A DNA stretch of 64,000 nucleotides, taken from positions 1 to 64,000 of the forward strand of contig NZ_JABXWI010000004.1 in assembly GCF_014930365.1 (NCBI RefSeq). Direction: 5' to 3'. A model generated the notes under the pieces. It made no database searches. It saw only the letters and a program-made list of their open reading frames with translations, and was not told the DNA's origin. Every line of letters starts with the position of its first letter. The stretch's first letter is position 1. The DNA comes from Streptomyces caniscabiei (GTDB lineage Bacteria; Actinomycetota; Actinomycetes; Streptomycetales; Streptomycetaceae). Below, in pieces: positions 27,269 through 35,500 of the stretch. The translations under genes and the position numbers were made by a program.

Positions 27269-28713
27269 GCGGGCCCGCCGGCCGGGGACCACGCCGGCTG
27301 ACCCGTTGGTGGCACCGGCGGTCCCTGCGGGCCAGGCTGACGGTGATCGCGGCGACGGCCATCGCGGTCAGCGTGTTCGTGGCCTTCCAGGTGGCCAGCG
27401 AGCTAATGGACTGGGAGCTGCGGGACACCGCAGAGAGTCAGCTGCGCGCCGACTCCCGCGTCCTGGCGACGGACGCGCAGCGCGCCGGTCTGGCGCAGGT
27501 CCAGCTACCGCCGTATCCCGGATCCGGTCGGCTGGTTCGGGTCATCCTGCCCGACGGCTCGACCCGTACGCCAGCCGGCCAACCCGCGCTGCCCTCCGTA
27601 AGCGAGCACGCCGAGCGCGTGGCGCAGGGCGCGACGGCCGACCTGATGGAGTCGAACGACAGCGAGGAGGGTTACCTCATCTACACGCTGCGGGCGGGCG
27701 ACGGCGCGGTTCAGGTGGCCCGCCTCGCCGACGACAGCCCGATCAACCAGTTCGGGTTCGGCATGCTGCTGATCGGGCTCTTCTGCATGGCCGGCGGCGC
27801 CCTTGTCGGGCGGACCGTGGCGCGGACCGGGCTGGCACCGATCGACCGGCTGACCGCCGCCGCGGTACGTGTCGCGCACACCCGGGATCTCGACGCCGAC
27901 ATCCCGGACGAGGGCGGTGGGGAGATCCGGCGGCTGATCCGGTCGATCAACGACATGCTCGCCGCGCTCCGGGACTCCCGGCGGGCCCAGCGGCTGCTCG
28001 CCGAGGACGCCGCCCACGAGCTCAAGACCCCGCTCACCAGCCTGCGCCTCAACGTCGAGCTGCTGATCCGGCTCGACCGGCGCGGCACCCTGGACAGCGC
28101 ACTGCCGGCGGAGAGCCGGACCCGGCTGCTCAACGATCTCGGCGCCCAGGTGGCCGAGTTGAGCACCCTTGCCGCCGAGCTGACCGACCTGGCGCGCGGT
28201 GACGTCAGCGACGAGAACACCGAGCTGCTCGACCTCGCCGACGTGGTGGGGGCCGCCGCGACCCGGGCGCGTTCCCGCGTGCCCGACATCGAGGTCGTGC
28301 TCGACGTGACCTCCGTGTGGGTGAGCGGGCGTCCCGCCGCGCTCCAGCGGGCGGTGCTCAACCTCATCGACAACGCCGGCAAGTGGTCCCCCGCGGACCA
28401 GCCGGTGCAGGTCCGGCTCCGTGCCGAGGGCGCCTCGGCGGTGCTCGATGTCGACGACGCCGGGCCGGGCATCGACGCCGCCGACGTACCGCGGGTGTTC
28501 GACCGGTTCTACCGTGCCGACAGCGCCCGGGCGTTGCCGGGATCCGGTCTGGGGCTGTCGATCGTGCAGCGGGTCGTCGACGCCCACGGCGGCCGGGCCA
28601 CCGTCGCCCGCTCCGCACGCGGTGGCGCGCTGCTTCGGGTCGACCTTCCGGCCGCGGCCGCGCCCGCTCCGATCGCGCGGCTCACCGCCGGGGAGGACAC
28701 CGACGTGCGCTGA
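27265..28713 (+). CDS. Membrane sensor histidine kinase, MprB-like, 482 aa
   Basis: Two N-terminal membrane helices (about residues 25-50 and 162-182) flank a sensor loop of about 110 residues, then HAMP and HisKA with [10 protein letters not shown] (phospho-acceptor His251). The HATPase domain has [10 protein letters not shown] (N box), D-D-A-G-P-G-I-D (G1), F-D-R-F-Y-R-A and G-S-G-L-G-L-S-I-V. It partners the response regulator it overlaps. The next gene, convergent across a terminator, is an MmpL transporter, a plausible envelope-stress target. The final codons and stop lie within the first unit of a 94-95 bp tandem repeat. Confidence 0.92.
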   Translation: MSGPAGRGPRRLTRWWHRRSLRARLTVIAATAIAVSVFVAFQVASELMDWELRDTAESQLRADSRVLATDAQRAGLAQVQLPPYPGSGRLVRVILPDGSTRTPAGQPALPSVSEHAERVAQGATADLMESNDSEEGYLIYTLRAGDGAVQVARLADDSPINQFGFGMLLIGLFCMAGGALVGRTVARTGLAPIDRLTAAAVRVAHTRDLDADIPDEGGGEIRRLIRSINDMLAALRDSRRAQRLLAEDAAHELKTPLTSLRLNVELLIRLDRRGTLDSALPAESRTRLLNDLGAQVAELSTLAAELTDLARGDVSDENTELLDLADVVGAAATRARSRVPDIEVVLDVTSVWVSGRPAALQRAVLNLIDNAGKWSPADQPVQVRLRAEGASAVLDVDDAGPGIDAADVPRVFDRFYRADSARALPGSGLGLSIVQRVVDAHGGRATVARSARGGALLRVDLPAAAAPAPIARLTAGEDTDVR

Positions 28714-28935
28714 CCCGCCCCGGCAGCGCGGCGCAGCTTAAGGAACGGCGGCCCTCGGGCATGGCCCCGCGCGGCTCACCGCCGGGGAGGACACCGACGT
28801 GCGCTGACCCGCCCCGGGCGGCGCGGCGCAGGGCAAGGGACGGCGGTCCTCGGGCATGGCCCCGCGCGGCTTGCCGTCGGGGCAGGACACCGCGATGCGC
28901 CGGGCCCGGCCCCGGCGCGTGGCGTAGGACCAAGG
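28675..28935. repeat. 94-95 bp tandem repeat, about 2.7 units, starting inside the kinase gene end
   Basis: The block CGGCTCACCGCCGGGGAGGA recurs at about 28677, 28771 and, with several changes, 28866. The segment between (ending in CTCGGGCATGGCCCCGCG) is repeated too. Unit 1 holds the last codons and TGA of the kinase. Units 2 and 3 are non-coding copies; unit 3 is the most diverged and is cut short. Confidence 0.8.
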
Positions 28936-28961
28936 GGCGGTGACCGTCGGGCCCAAGACGA

Positions 28962-28995
28962 GATCCGGGACGGGCCTGGATGCCCGTCCCGGATC
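28962..28995. terminator. Bidirectional terminator between kinase and MmpL genes
   Basis: GATCCGGGACGGGC / GCCCGTCCCGGATC: a perfect 14-bp stem with a six-base loop, between the convergent kinase and MmpL genes. Confidence 0.85.
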
Positions 28996-29013
28996 CCGTC
29001 CGTGCCGCCCCGC

Positions 29014-31167
29014 TCACCGTTGCAGCGCGGGCTCCTCCTCCTCGTCGGCGAGCGGCTGTTGCCAGTCCGGCAGCTCCGCCGCCGGCCGGGACAGCCGGCT
29101 CGGCCACCAGATCCGCCGGCCGAGCAGCAGGGTGAGGGCGGGCACCAGGACCGACCGCACCAGCAGGGCGTCGAGCAGCACGCCGAAGGCGACCAGGAAC
29201 CCGACCTCGATCAGCATCACCAGCGGAAGTGTGGCGAGGACCGCGAACGTCGCCGCCAGGACCAGGCCTGCCGAGGTGATGACGCCACCGGTGGCGGAGA
29301 GAGCTTTGAGCATGCCCCCTCTGGTGCCGAGGCGCACGGTCTCTTCCCGGGCACGGCTGGCCAGGAAGATGTTGTAGTCGACGCCGAGCGCCACCAGGAA
29401 CAGGAATGCCAGCAACGGCACCGAATAGTCGATGCCCTTGAACCCGAGGATCGTGTCGAAGACGAACACGCTGCCGCCGAAGGCCGCGGCGAATGAGACG
29501 ATCACAGTGGCCATCAGGACCAGCGGGGCCAGGATCGCGCGCAGCAGCAGCCCGAGGACGATCAGGACGACGGCGAGCACCAGCGGGATCACCAGCTTCT
29601 CGTCGCGCTTGGTGGTCACTTCGGTGTCGAGGTTCTCCGCACTCGGCCCGCCGACTATCGCCTCCGCCCCGCTCACCGCGTGCACGGCGGTGCGCACCCG
29701 CTTGATCGTGTCGTACTCAGCGACGGTGTCCGGCGCGTCCTTCGGGAACACGGAGATGTTGGCCCAGCCACCGCTGGTCTGCTCCGGGACGGCCAGGGCC
29801 ACACCGCGAGTGTCCTTGACGATGTCGAGCACCCGCTCCTGGTGCGCCGGCCGCGTGAAGATCGTCATCGGCTGGCCGCCGAGTTCCGGGAAGTGCTGGC
29901 GGAGAACGGTGAAGCCGGTGACCGACTCCGGCGCCGACACGAACTGGTCCTGCTCCCGCAGGGCGCCGGTGTTGCCCGCCAGCCCGAGGGCGAGCACGCC
30001 GAGCACTCCGAGCGAGCCGAGCGTCGCCACCCACCGGCGGCGGCTGATGGCGGCGCCAAGCCGTCCCCACAGCCCCGGCTTCTCCTCCACGGCCGTGCTG
30101 AACCGCGGGATGGCCGGCCAGAAGATCCGCCTGCCGAGCACCACGAGCACCGCCGGGAACAGCGTCAGCATGGCCACCAGCGCGCACAGGATGCCGGCCG
30201 CACCGATCGGGCCCAACCCGCTGGTGCTGTTCAAGTCGGCGACGAGCAGGCAGAGCAGGCCGGCGACCACGGTGGCCGCGGACGCGACGATGGCCGGCGC
30301 CGCGCCGCGCAGCGCGTGAACCATCGCGACCCGGACGTTCTCATGGTGGTGCAGTGCCTCCCGATATCGAGCGATGAGCAACAGCGCGTAGTCCGTGCCG
30401 ACGCCGAACACCAGGATCGTCAGCAGCGCCGAGTTCTGGTCGTTGACCACGATGCCGAAGCCCTTGACGAGCAGGTAGACGGTCCCCATCGAGGTCAGTG
30501 CGGCCGCGCCGACGGCCACCAGCGGGATGATCCACAACACCGGGCTGCGGTAGGTGAGGATGAGCAGGAGCGTGACGACGACGATGGTGGTGAGGAGGAC
30601 CTGCACGTCGATGCCGTCGAAGACGGCATCCATGTCGCCGTCGATCGCGCCCGGGCCGGTCACATCGAGTTCCAGGCCGGCGGGGCGGTCCTTCGCGGCG
30701 TCACGCAACGGGCCGACGATGTCCTCCGGTGCGCCGTAGGTCGTGCTCACCTCAAGGGTGAACATCATCGCCTTGCGGTCGGTCGAGGGGCTCGTCGGTG
30801 AGCCCTCGTCGTCCTCGCCGGCCGCCGCCGTCGCCATCGGCGGGTACCGCTTGGCAAGGGTGTCGTAGTGGCGCTCGACCGTCGCGCGGTCGGCGTCGGT
30901 CATGCCGTCGGCGCGGTGGTACACGAAGACGAACGTGTTGTCGTCACCGCCGGGGAGACTGTCCTCCAGCACCGCCACCTTGGTGGACTCGGCGCTGGCC
31001 GGCAGGGTGTCTACGGCGCTGTCGGTGGTGACCGAACTCAACTTTCCGCTCAGTGGCACCATGCCCGCTGCCAGCACCAGCCATAGGCCGATCACCAACC
31101 ACGGCACCCACCGGCCTGCCAACCGACCGGCCGGCGCTTCCCCGGACGGCGCTGCCTTGACTGCCAT
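29014..31167 (-). CDS. MmpL/RND-superfamily membrane transporter, 717 aa
   Basis: Full-length MMPL protein. A first membrane helix (W-L-V-I-G-L-W-L-V-L-A) is followed by a large extracytoplasmic loop, a cluster of five to six helices with the G-T-D-Y-A-L-L-L motif, then a second loop and cluster with V-D-Y-N-I-F-L-A. The motifs are the proton-relay Asp-Tyr pairs of actinobacterial MmpL exporters of lipids or hydrophobic compounds. Start is the ATG at 31167, with AGGAGG six bases upstream. It is convergent with an MprAB-like system across a shared terminator. Its promoter region has a partial duplicate at 21286-21412. Confidence 0.92.
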   Translation of the reverse strand: MAVKAAPSGEAPAGRLAGRWVPWLVIGLWLVLAAGMVPLSGKLSSVTTDSAVDTLPASAESTKVAVLEDSLPGGDDNTFVFVYHRADGMTDADRATVERHYDTLAKRYPPMATAAAGEDDEGSPTSPSTDRKAMMFTLEVSTTYGAPEDIVGPLRDAAKDRPAGLELDVTGPGAIDGDMDAVFDGIDVQVLLTTIVVVTLLLILTYRSPVLWIIPLVAVGAAALTSMGTVYLLVKGFGIVVNDQNSALLTILVFGVGTDYALLLIARYREALHHHENVRVAMVHALRGAAPAIVASAATVVAGLLCLLVADLNSTSGLGPIGAAGILCALVAMLTLFPAVLVVLGRRIFWPAIPRFSTAVEEKPGLWGRLGAAISRRRWVATLGSLGVLGVLALGLAGNTGALREQDQFVSAPESVTGFTVLRQHFPELGGQPMTIFTRPAHQERVLDIVKDTRGVALAVPEQTSGGWANISVFPKDAPDTVAEYDTIKRVRTAVHAVSGAEAIVGGPSAENLDTEVTTKRDEKLVIPLVLAVVLIVLGLLLRAILAPLVLMATVIVSFAAAFGGSVFVFDTILGFKGIDYSVPLLAFLFLVALGVDYNIFLASRAREETVRLGTRGGMLKALSATGGVITSAGLVLAATFAVLATLPLVMLIEVGFLVAFGVLLDALLVRSVLVPALTLLLGRRIWWPSRLSRPAAELPDWQQPLADEEEEPALQR

Positions 31168-31249
31168 CAATAGCCTCCTACATATGGGTTACATCGCTTG
31201 TCCGATGGCCTACTTCCTAACGAGCGAAGCTGAGACGACCGTTAGAGCC
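31168..31249 (-). promoter_or_regulatory. mmpL 5' region with a duplicated counterpart at 21.3 kb
   Basis: Contains AGGAGG at 31174-31179 and, upstream, the conserved blocks shared with 21286-21369 (AAGCGATG, GGAAGTAGG, GTCTCAG). The position matching the perfect palindrome of the other copy is here only an imperfect repeat (CATCGGAC...ACCCATATG). Confidence 0.5.
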
Positions 31250-31322
31250 TTGAGGTCACCGGCGTCCGTAGTAGAAGTAGAAGGTGATGTTGATCATCGA
31301 TGTCCTGTGGGTGGGTGGGTGC

Positions 31323-31481
31323 GTCGCGGTGAATCGTCCGCGCCGCTATCCGTCGGACACCTCGGATACCGAGTGGGGGATCACCACGCCGTACGTCCCG
31401 GTCAGAGGCACTCGGGCAGGTGCCAACGGGCGCCCGGTCGTGTATCCACGGCGTGGCCTCGTGGCTGGACTACGACGGTGA
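31323..31481 (+). pseudogene. IS5-family transposase N-terminal fragment
   Basis: From V-N-R-P-R-R-Y-P-S-D-T-S-D-T-E-W-G-I onward, with P-V-R-G-T-R-A-G and P-V-V-Y-P-R-R. This is the typical first 45 residues of IS5-group transposases (PSD-S-D-x-E-W). The frame closes soon after. Confidence 0.6.
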
Positions 31482-31613
31482 TCTGCCGGTGTTGGAAGGC
31501 ACTTGATTCGTCTCGTCGGTAACGGAGTCCTACTAAAGCGTGTTGCAGAAGGCTGCGGTCAGGTCTTTTCCCCTGCATGCGTGGGGCGTTGTGGGCTGAT
31601 TTGTTGGGTCTGG

Positions 31614-31890
31614 TCTGCCGGACCAGTGCCAGGGCATCACCGTGCTCGGCGACGGCGCCTACATCAGCACCGGCCTGGTCGTCCCGCACCGCAAACGACC
31701 CGGCCGGGCCCTGCTGGCCGGTGAGGAGGCCGACGGCGCGGAACATCGGCGGGACCGTGCGCGGGTCGAGCATGCGATCGGCCGGCTGAAGAACTAAAAG
31801 ATCCTTCGAGACTGCCGACAACCCGGCGACGGCCTCCACCAAGCGGTCCAGGCCGTCGCTCGGATGCACAATCTCGCCCTCGCCACGTGA
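31614..31890 (+). pseudogene. IS5-group transposase C-terminal fragment with internal stop
   Basis: Reads I-T-V-L-G-D-G-A-Y-I-S-T-G-L-V-V-P-H-R-K, then A-E-H-R-R-D-R-A-R-V-E-H-A-I-G-R-L-K-N, an in-frame TAA, and K-I-L-R-D-C-R, ending M-H-N-L-A-L-A-T. The in-frame stop makes it a dead copy. Confidence 0.7.
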
Positions 31891-32026
31891 TCAGAACAGC
31901 CACGGCCTGGCTTTGAACTGCAAAATCACGGCCTGCTGCAACACGCTTCAGGGCAGGTTGCGAAAGTGAGTGGTAGGGCGCAAGAGGGCGTGGAATGCCG
32001 GGGAGGTTACGGCAGTTGATCACAGC

Positions 32027-32485
32027 ATGACTCAAGGACCAGCTCCTCGTTCCCTGTCCGAGGAAGCCCTCTCCGACCTACTGGCCAGGCAACAGTTCGG
32101 GACCCTCGCCACGGTCAAGCAGAGTGGCCATCCGCATCTGACCACCATGCTCTACAGCTGGGACCCCGAGGCCCGCACCGTGCGGCTGTCCACCACGGCC
32201 GACCGCATCAAGGTCAAGCACCTGCAGCGCAACCCGCGCGCGGCGCTGCATGTGCAGGGTGGTGACGTGTGGTCGTTCGCCGTGGCCGAGGGTGCGGCGG
32301 AGGCTTCCGAGATCACGACGGTTCCCGGCGACGCGGTCGGGCGGGAACTGCTCGCGATGATCCCGGCGGCCGCGAAACCGGAGGACGAAGACGCATTCCT
32401 CCAGCAACTGGTCGCCGAGCGCAGGGTCGTCATTCGGTTGAGGGTGGAGCGGCTGTACGGGACGGCCTTGGATATCAACGGCTAG
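32027..32485 (+). CDS. PPOX-class (split-barrel) F420/FMN-dependent protein, 152 aa
   Basis: Split-barrel flavin/F420-binding protein of the pyridoxamine-5'-phosphate-oxidase superfamily. It shows [20 protein letters not shown], then [20 protein letters not shown] (cofactor-binding segment), and a C-terminal [10 protein letters not shown]. Actinobacterial members mostly use F420 in reductions of unknown substrates. The ATG at 32027 gives the usual length; an upstream in-frame ATG at 31970 exists. The GGGGAGG block is about 20 bases from the chosen start, so the start is not certain. Confidence 0.82.
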   Translation: MTQGPAPRSLSEEALSDLLARQQFGTLATVKQSGHPHLTTMLYSWDPEARTVRLSTTADRIKVKHLQRNPRAALHVQGGDVWSFAVAEGAAEASEITTVPGDAVGRELLAMIPAAAKPEDEDAFLQQLVAERRVVIRLRVERLYGTALDING

Positions 32486-32489
32486 GTGC

Positions 32490-32537
32490 GACCGTGCTGG
32501 TCATCGCCACTCGTTGATGGCTGCGACCAGCACGGTC
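32490..32537. terminator. 13-bp inverted repeat just after the PPOX gene
   Basis: GACCGTGCTGGTC at 32490-32502 and GACCAGCACGGTC at 32525-32537, 22-base spacer, four bases beyond the PPOX stop. The right arm is part of the IS5 remnant's end (codons for A-T-V-L-V-A), so the repeat may be accidental capture rather than a native terminator. Confidence 0.45.
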
Positions 32538-33010
32538 GCGTGGTAGCGGACGGCGAGTTTGTCGTAAACCTCGCCGCAGCCGCGCGGTGGCGCTTCAGCC
32601 GGTTGATCCCACACCCGACCGCGTGCCGCTCCCTGTAGTCGTCCTTCTCGAACTCCGGCGGGCGACCACCGCGGGAACCGAGCTTCTTGGGATCGCGTAC
32701 CTGGTCAGTCTTCTCCGGGATCGTGCAGCGGATGTCGCGTCGGCGCAGGCAGGCGCGGTTCGCGCGGGAGTCGTACGCCCTGCCGCGCGGACCCTATCGG
32801 GCGGCGTTCGTGGTCGGCCGGCGCCGGTTCGAGGCACCCGGATGCTGTCCAGGACAGGCTGGAACCGGGGACTGTCATGGCGCTGGCCAGCGGTGACGAG
32901 CAGGGACAGCGGTCTCTGTCCCTGCTCGACCGCCGGGTGCAGTTTGGTGGTCAGCCCACCGCGCGAGCGCCCGGCACCATGGTCGGCGGGCTCAACGTCG
33001 CCCCCCGGGA
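32501..33010 (-). pseudogene. IS5-family transposase C-terminal half, frameshifted
   Basis: Reads G-A-G-R-S-R-G-G-L-T-T-K-L-H-P-A-V-E-Q-G-Q-R-P-L-S, then [30 protein letters not shown] and finally [13 protein letters not shown]. It is the same IS group as the element at 54.9 kb. At least one frameshift, and the N-terminus is missing. Confidence 0.75.
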
Positions 33011-33012
33011 CG

Positions 33013-33362
33013 CTCCTTCTGACGAACTCGAGCTCGAGGGCTTCAAGGTCTCTGCGGGCCAGCTCGGCGAGAACATCACCACGCGCGGGGTTGACCTGTT
33101 GGGCCTGCCCACCGGCACTCTGCTCCATCTCGGGGAGCAGGCGGTGCTCGAGGTGACAGGACTGCGCAACCCGTGCTCGAAGATCAACGACTTCCGCAAG
33201 GGGCTGCTCGGTGAGGTCTTCACCATGGACCCCTTGTCCGGCGAGTGCACCTTCAAGTGTGGCGTCATGGCTGTGGTCCGCCGTGGAGGGACCGTCCGGC
33301 CTGACGATTCCGTCCGGGTCGAGACCCCGCCCCTTCCCCACCGCCCGCTGGAACGGGTCTGA
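33013..33362 (+). pseudogene. MOSC-domain protein, 5'-truncated
   Basis: F-K-V-S-A-G-Q-L-G-E-N-I-T-T-R-G-V-D-L-L-G-L-P-T-G, followed by L-T-G-L-R-N-P-C-S-K-I-N-D-F and V-M-A-V-V-R-R-G-G-T-V-R-P-D-D, is the MOSC core with its conserved G-E-N and the Cys of N-P-C. MOSC proteins handle molybdenum-cofactor sulfur. The N-terminal ~50 residues are replaced by IS5 sequence. An ATG at 32877 is in frame but lies in the IS remnant, so no native start survives. Confidence 0.72.
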
Positions 33363-33369
33363 GTTCTTG

Positions 33370-33550
33370 TTCCGTGGTCATCGGCGTGCCCAGAAGAGGC
33401 GGCGAGGTGGAGTGCGGCCTGGTACGCGATCGTTAGCATGTCCGTTCGCGTGGCCAGGCCCCGCCGCCACTGCTTGAGGCGGTCGATTTACCGTTCGACG
33501 GTTCTGCGCTGTTTGTAAGCCTGGGCGTCGAAGGCGGGTTGGCGGCCTCC
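33370..33550 (-). pseudogene. IS5-group transposase tail with in-frame stop
   Basis: F-D-A-Q-A-Y-K-Q-R-R-T-V-E-R, TAA, then I-D-R-L-K-Q-W-R-R-G-L-A-T-R-T-D-M-L-T-I-A-Y-Q-A-A-L-H-L-A-A: a recognisable transposase C-terminus interrupted by a stop. Confidence 0.6.
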
Positions 33551-34005
33551 TCGGCGGCCCCGCAGGCGGCGGCCGATCTGGTCACTGAACCTCCGGATCG
33601 TGGCGAGCAAGGAAGCGCACCCCGGCCGAGCGCCGTCGTCCAGGGCATCCTCCAGCTGAGTGAGGTCGGTGGAGAGGGCTTCATGGTTGGCGGGCGTGAG
33701 GGCGGTGTTGCGGCAGGCCAGGGGCTGGCAGTGGGCAAGGACCGGTTGGACGCAGGCTTCGGCGGGCGCGCGGCACAGGGCGCGGTCGGGATTGTGGACG
33801 CAGGTGACGAAGGTCCCTGGGTACACGTGCGGGTCGTGGCGGGGCGCGATGCGGCGCGGGCGGGCTTCGTCGTTGACGACCTGGCCGTCGAAGACCGTGT
33901 GGCGGGCGAACTCGGCGAGTCGGCCTCGGCTTCCGCGTCGGCCGGTCCGGCCAGTGCCGGACGGTCACTGTCGGCGCCCATCTCGGCGAGGAACTGGCCG
34001 CGGGG
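33551..34005 (-). pseudogene. Remnant of a large integrase-type mobile-element protein
   Basis: Two frames give Q-F-L-A-E-M-G-A-D-S-D-R-P, then F-V-T-C-V-H-N-P-D-R-A-L-C, L-A-H-C-Q-P-L-A-C-R-N-T-A-L-T and a helical tail. The C-x-P-L-A-C-R-N-x-A-L pattern recalls the C-termini of large recombinases of actinobacterial transposable elements. A frameshift near 33826 separates the pieces, and the tail merges into the IS5 remnant. Confidence 0.45.
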
Positions 34006-34165
34006 CAAGGGCTTCCTCGGCTTCGACCTCGTCGCGGAACCCGGAGTCGCTGGTGCCCAATGGTGGAGTCGAGTATCGGAACTGCCTCAATGCCTGCGGT
34101 CCTGAGCAGCGGTGGCTTGCCGGACCTGGCATCAGCTGTCGTGCGTCGACGTGCGAGGGCATTGG

Positions 34166-34894
34166 TCAGACCTGTTCGAAGTGGAACGCTTTGATGAAGC
34201 AGTCGCGGGGCTGGGCGACGGCGAAGAGGATGCACTCCACGAGCGAGTGCGCGGTGAGGGCGTCCTTGGCCTCGCGCGGGGTGGTCTTCCACTCCTCGGA
34301 GAGCGGGTCGGCGTTGTCGAAGTCCGGCGGGTAGAGCGAGATCACCCGGACCCCTTGAGGACGCAGGCGCTTGGAGAGGATCTCGGCGAACCCTGCCTGG
34401 GCGCTCTTGGCCGCGTAGAAGGCGTCGTGCGCGTCCGACCGGTGGTGGCCCGGTGTTCCGCAGGCGGAGACCATCATCACAACATCCGGTGTCTTCGAGT
34501 TGAGCAGGAGAGGGAGGAAGCTCTTCGTGGTCAGGACCGTGCCGGTGGCACCAGAGGCGATGGTGTCGACAACGTCGGCGTCGGTTGCGGACAGCAGGTC
34601 CGGCCCTGCGAGGTAGCGAGAGCCGTTGTTGATGAGTACGTCGATGCGGTCCGTGTTGTCCGCGACGTTGGAGGCGAAGTCGCGGATCGAGGCGGGGTTC
34701 GTCAGGTTGCAGGCGAAGGCGTGCACCCGCTGATGGCCGCGGCTGCGAATCTCGTCGCGGACTCGTTGAGCGGCGGTGAGTTCGCGTGCCGAGAGGAAGA
34801 CCTCGGCACCGAGTTCTGCGAGGCGGATGGCCAAGGTTCGCCCGAAGTCGCGGCCGGCGGCCGTGATGACGACGCGGTGGTTGTCCCAGCTCAT
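34166..34894 (-). CDS. SDR-family oxidoreductase, 242 aa
   Basis: Rossmann-fold short-chain dehydrogenase. The cofactor loop reads V-I-T-A-A-G-R-D-F-G (residues about 9-18), close to T-G-x-x-x-G-I-G. L-I-N-N-G-S replaces the usual N-N-A-G, and the catalytic Tyr and Lys are in F-Y-A-A-K-S-A after a Ser in V-S-A-C-G. The altered cofactor loop does not exclude activity but is atypical. The ATG at 34894 follows CCAGGAGCGACACC. The substrate is unknown; flanking sequence is all mobile-element debris. Confidence 0.85.
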   Translation of the reverse strand: MSWDNHRVVITAAGRDFGRTLAIRLAELGAEVFLSARELTAAQRVRDEIRSRGHQRVHAFACNLTNPASIRDFASNVADNTDRIDVLINNGSRYLAGPDLLSATDADVVDTIASGATGTVLTTKSFLPLLLNSKTPDVVMMVSACGTPGHHRSDAHDAFYAAKSAQAGFAEILSKRLRPQGVRVISLYPPDFDNADPLSEEWKTTPREAKDALTAHSLVECILFAVAQPRDCFIKAFHFEQV

Positions 34895-35110
34895 GGTGTC
34901 GCTCCTGGTTCGTGGATCGGTTGGTGCGGTGCATTGCGGCGGCTGACGTCGACGGCGTAGGCGGGCCAGTCGCCGGCCGATGCTTTCTGCCACTGGACGG
35001 CGACCTTGATGTGGATGCCGAGTATCCAGGCGAGGATCGCGGCGGGAAGCTCGGTCCCGAGGGTGAACAGCGCAGCGGACCGATCTTCTCGTGACGGCGG
35101 TTGAGTTCGC
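34891..35110 (-). pseudogene. Integrase C-terminal tail
   Basis: A-L-F-T-L-G-T-E-L-P-A-A-I-L-A-W-I-L-G-I-H-I-K-V-A-V-Q-W-Q-K-A-S-A-G-D-W matches by eye the C-terminal HTH-like tail of a group of large Streptomyces recombinases. No catalytic domain is left. Its stop overlaps the SDR start by four bases, perhaps by chance. Confidence 0.45.
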
Positions 35111-35500
35111 CGAAAATCGCCCCGCCGGGATGAGGGAGGGCCTGCAAGAACGGTGTTACCAGCCGCAAACGACGGCACTCCCTACGACGCGTCAAGCCGT
35201 ACGCCTAGTTGCAATGGGGGTGTCGACACCAGTCTCCTGTACCAGCTGGGCACCAACCCGGTGGTGCCCAACCTGCTGTGGCCGAACGGCCTAGATCCAG
35301 GAGGTACTCCGTGGTCGGCGGTCGGCGAGCCGCGGCTTCCGCGGCCGCCCGGCCCCCGGCCTCCGCCCGGACACCGGGCGCCCCGCTATGACTTGGGCAG
35401 AACCCTCCCACGTGAGAGGACCCTCATCGCCCTTCGGCGGTTGGAAGATCAAAGAACCACCTGAGGCCGACGGTCTCCCCCGCTGTCACGCACCGTCTTG
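35111..35500. other. Non-coding stretch, nothing recognised
   Basis: No frame has consistent codon bias. A GC-rich repetitive block (GGCCGCCCGGCCCCCGGCC-like) lies near 35340. Confidence 0.4.

Noticed and set aside
28675..28935. Possible CRISPR-like repeats
   Set aside because: Units are directly adjacent, 94-95 bp long and without spacers; a simple tandem duplication.
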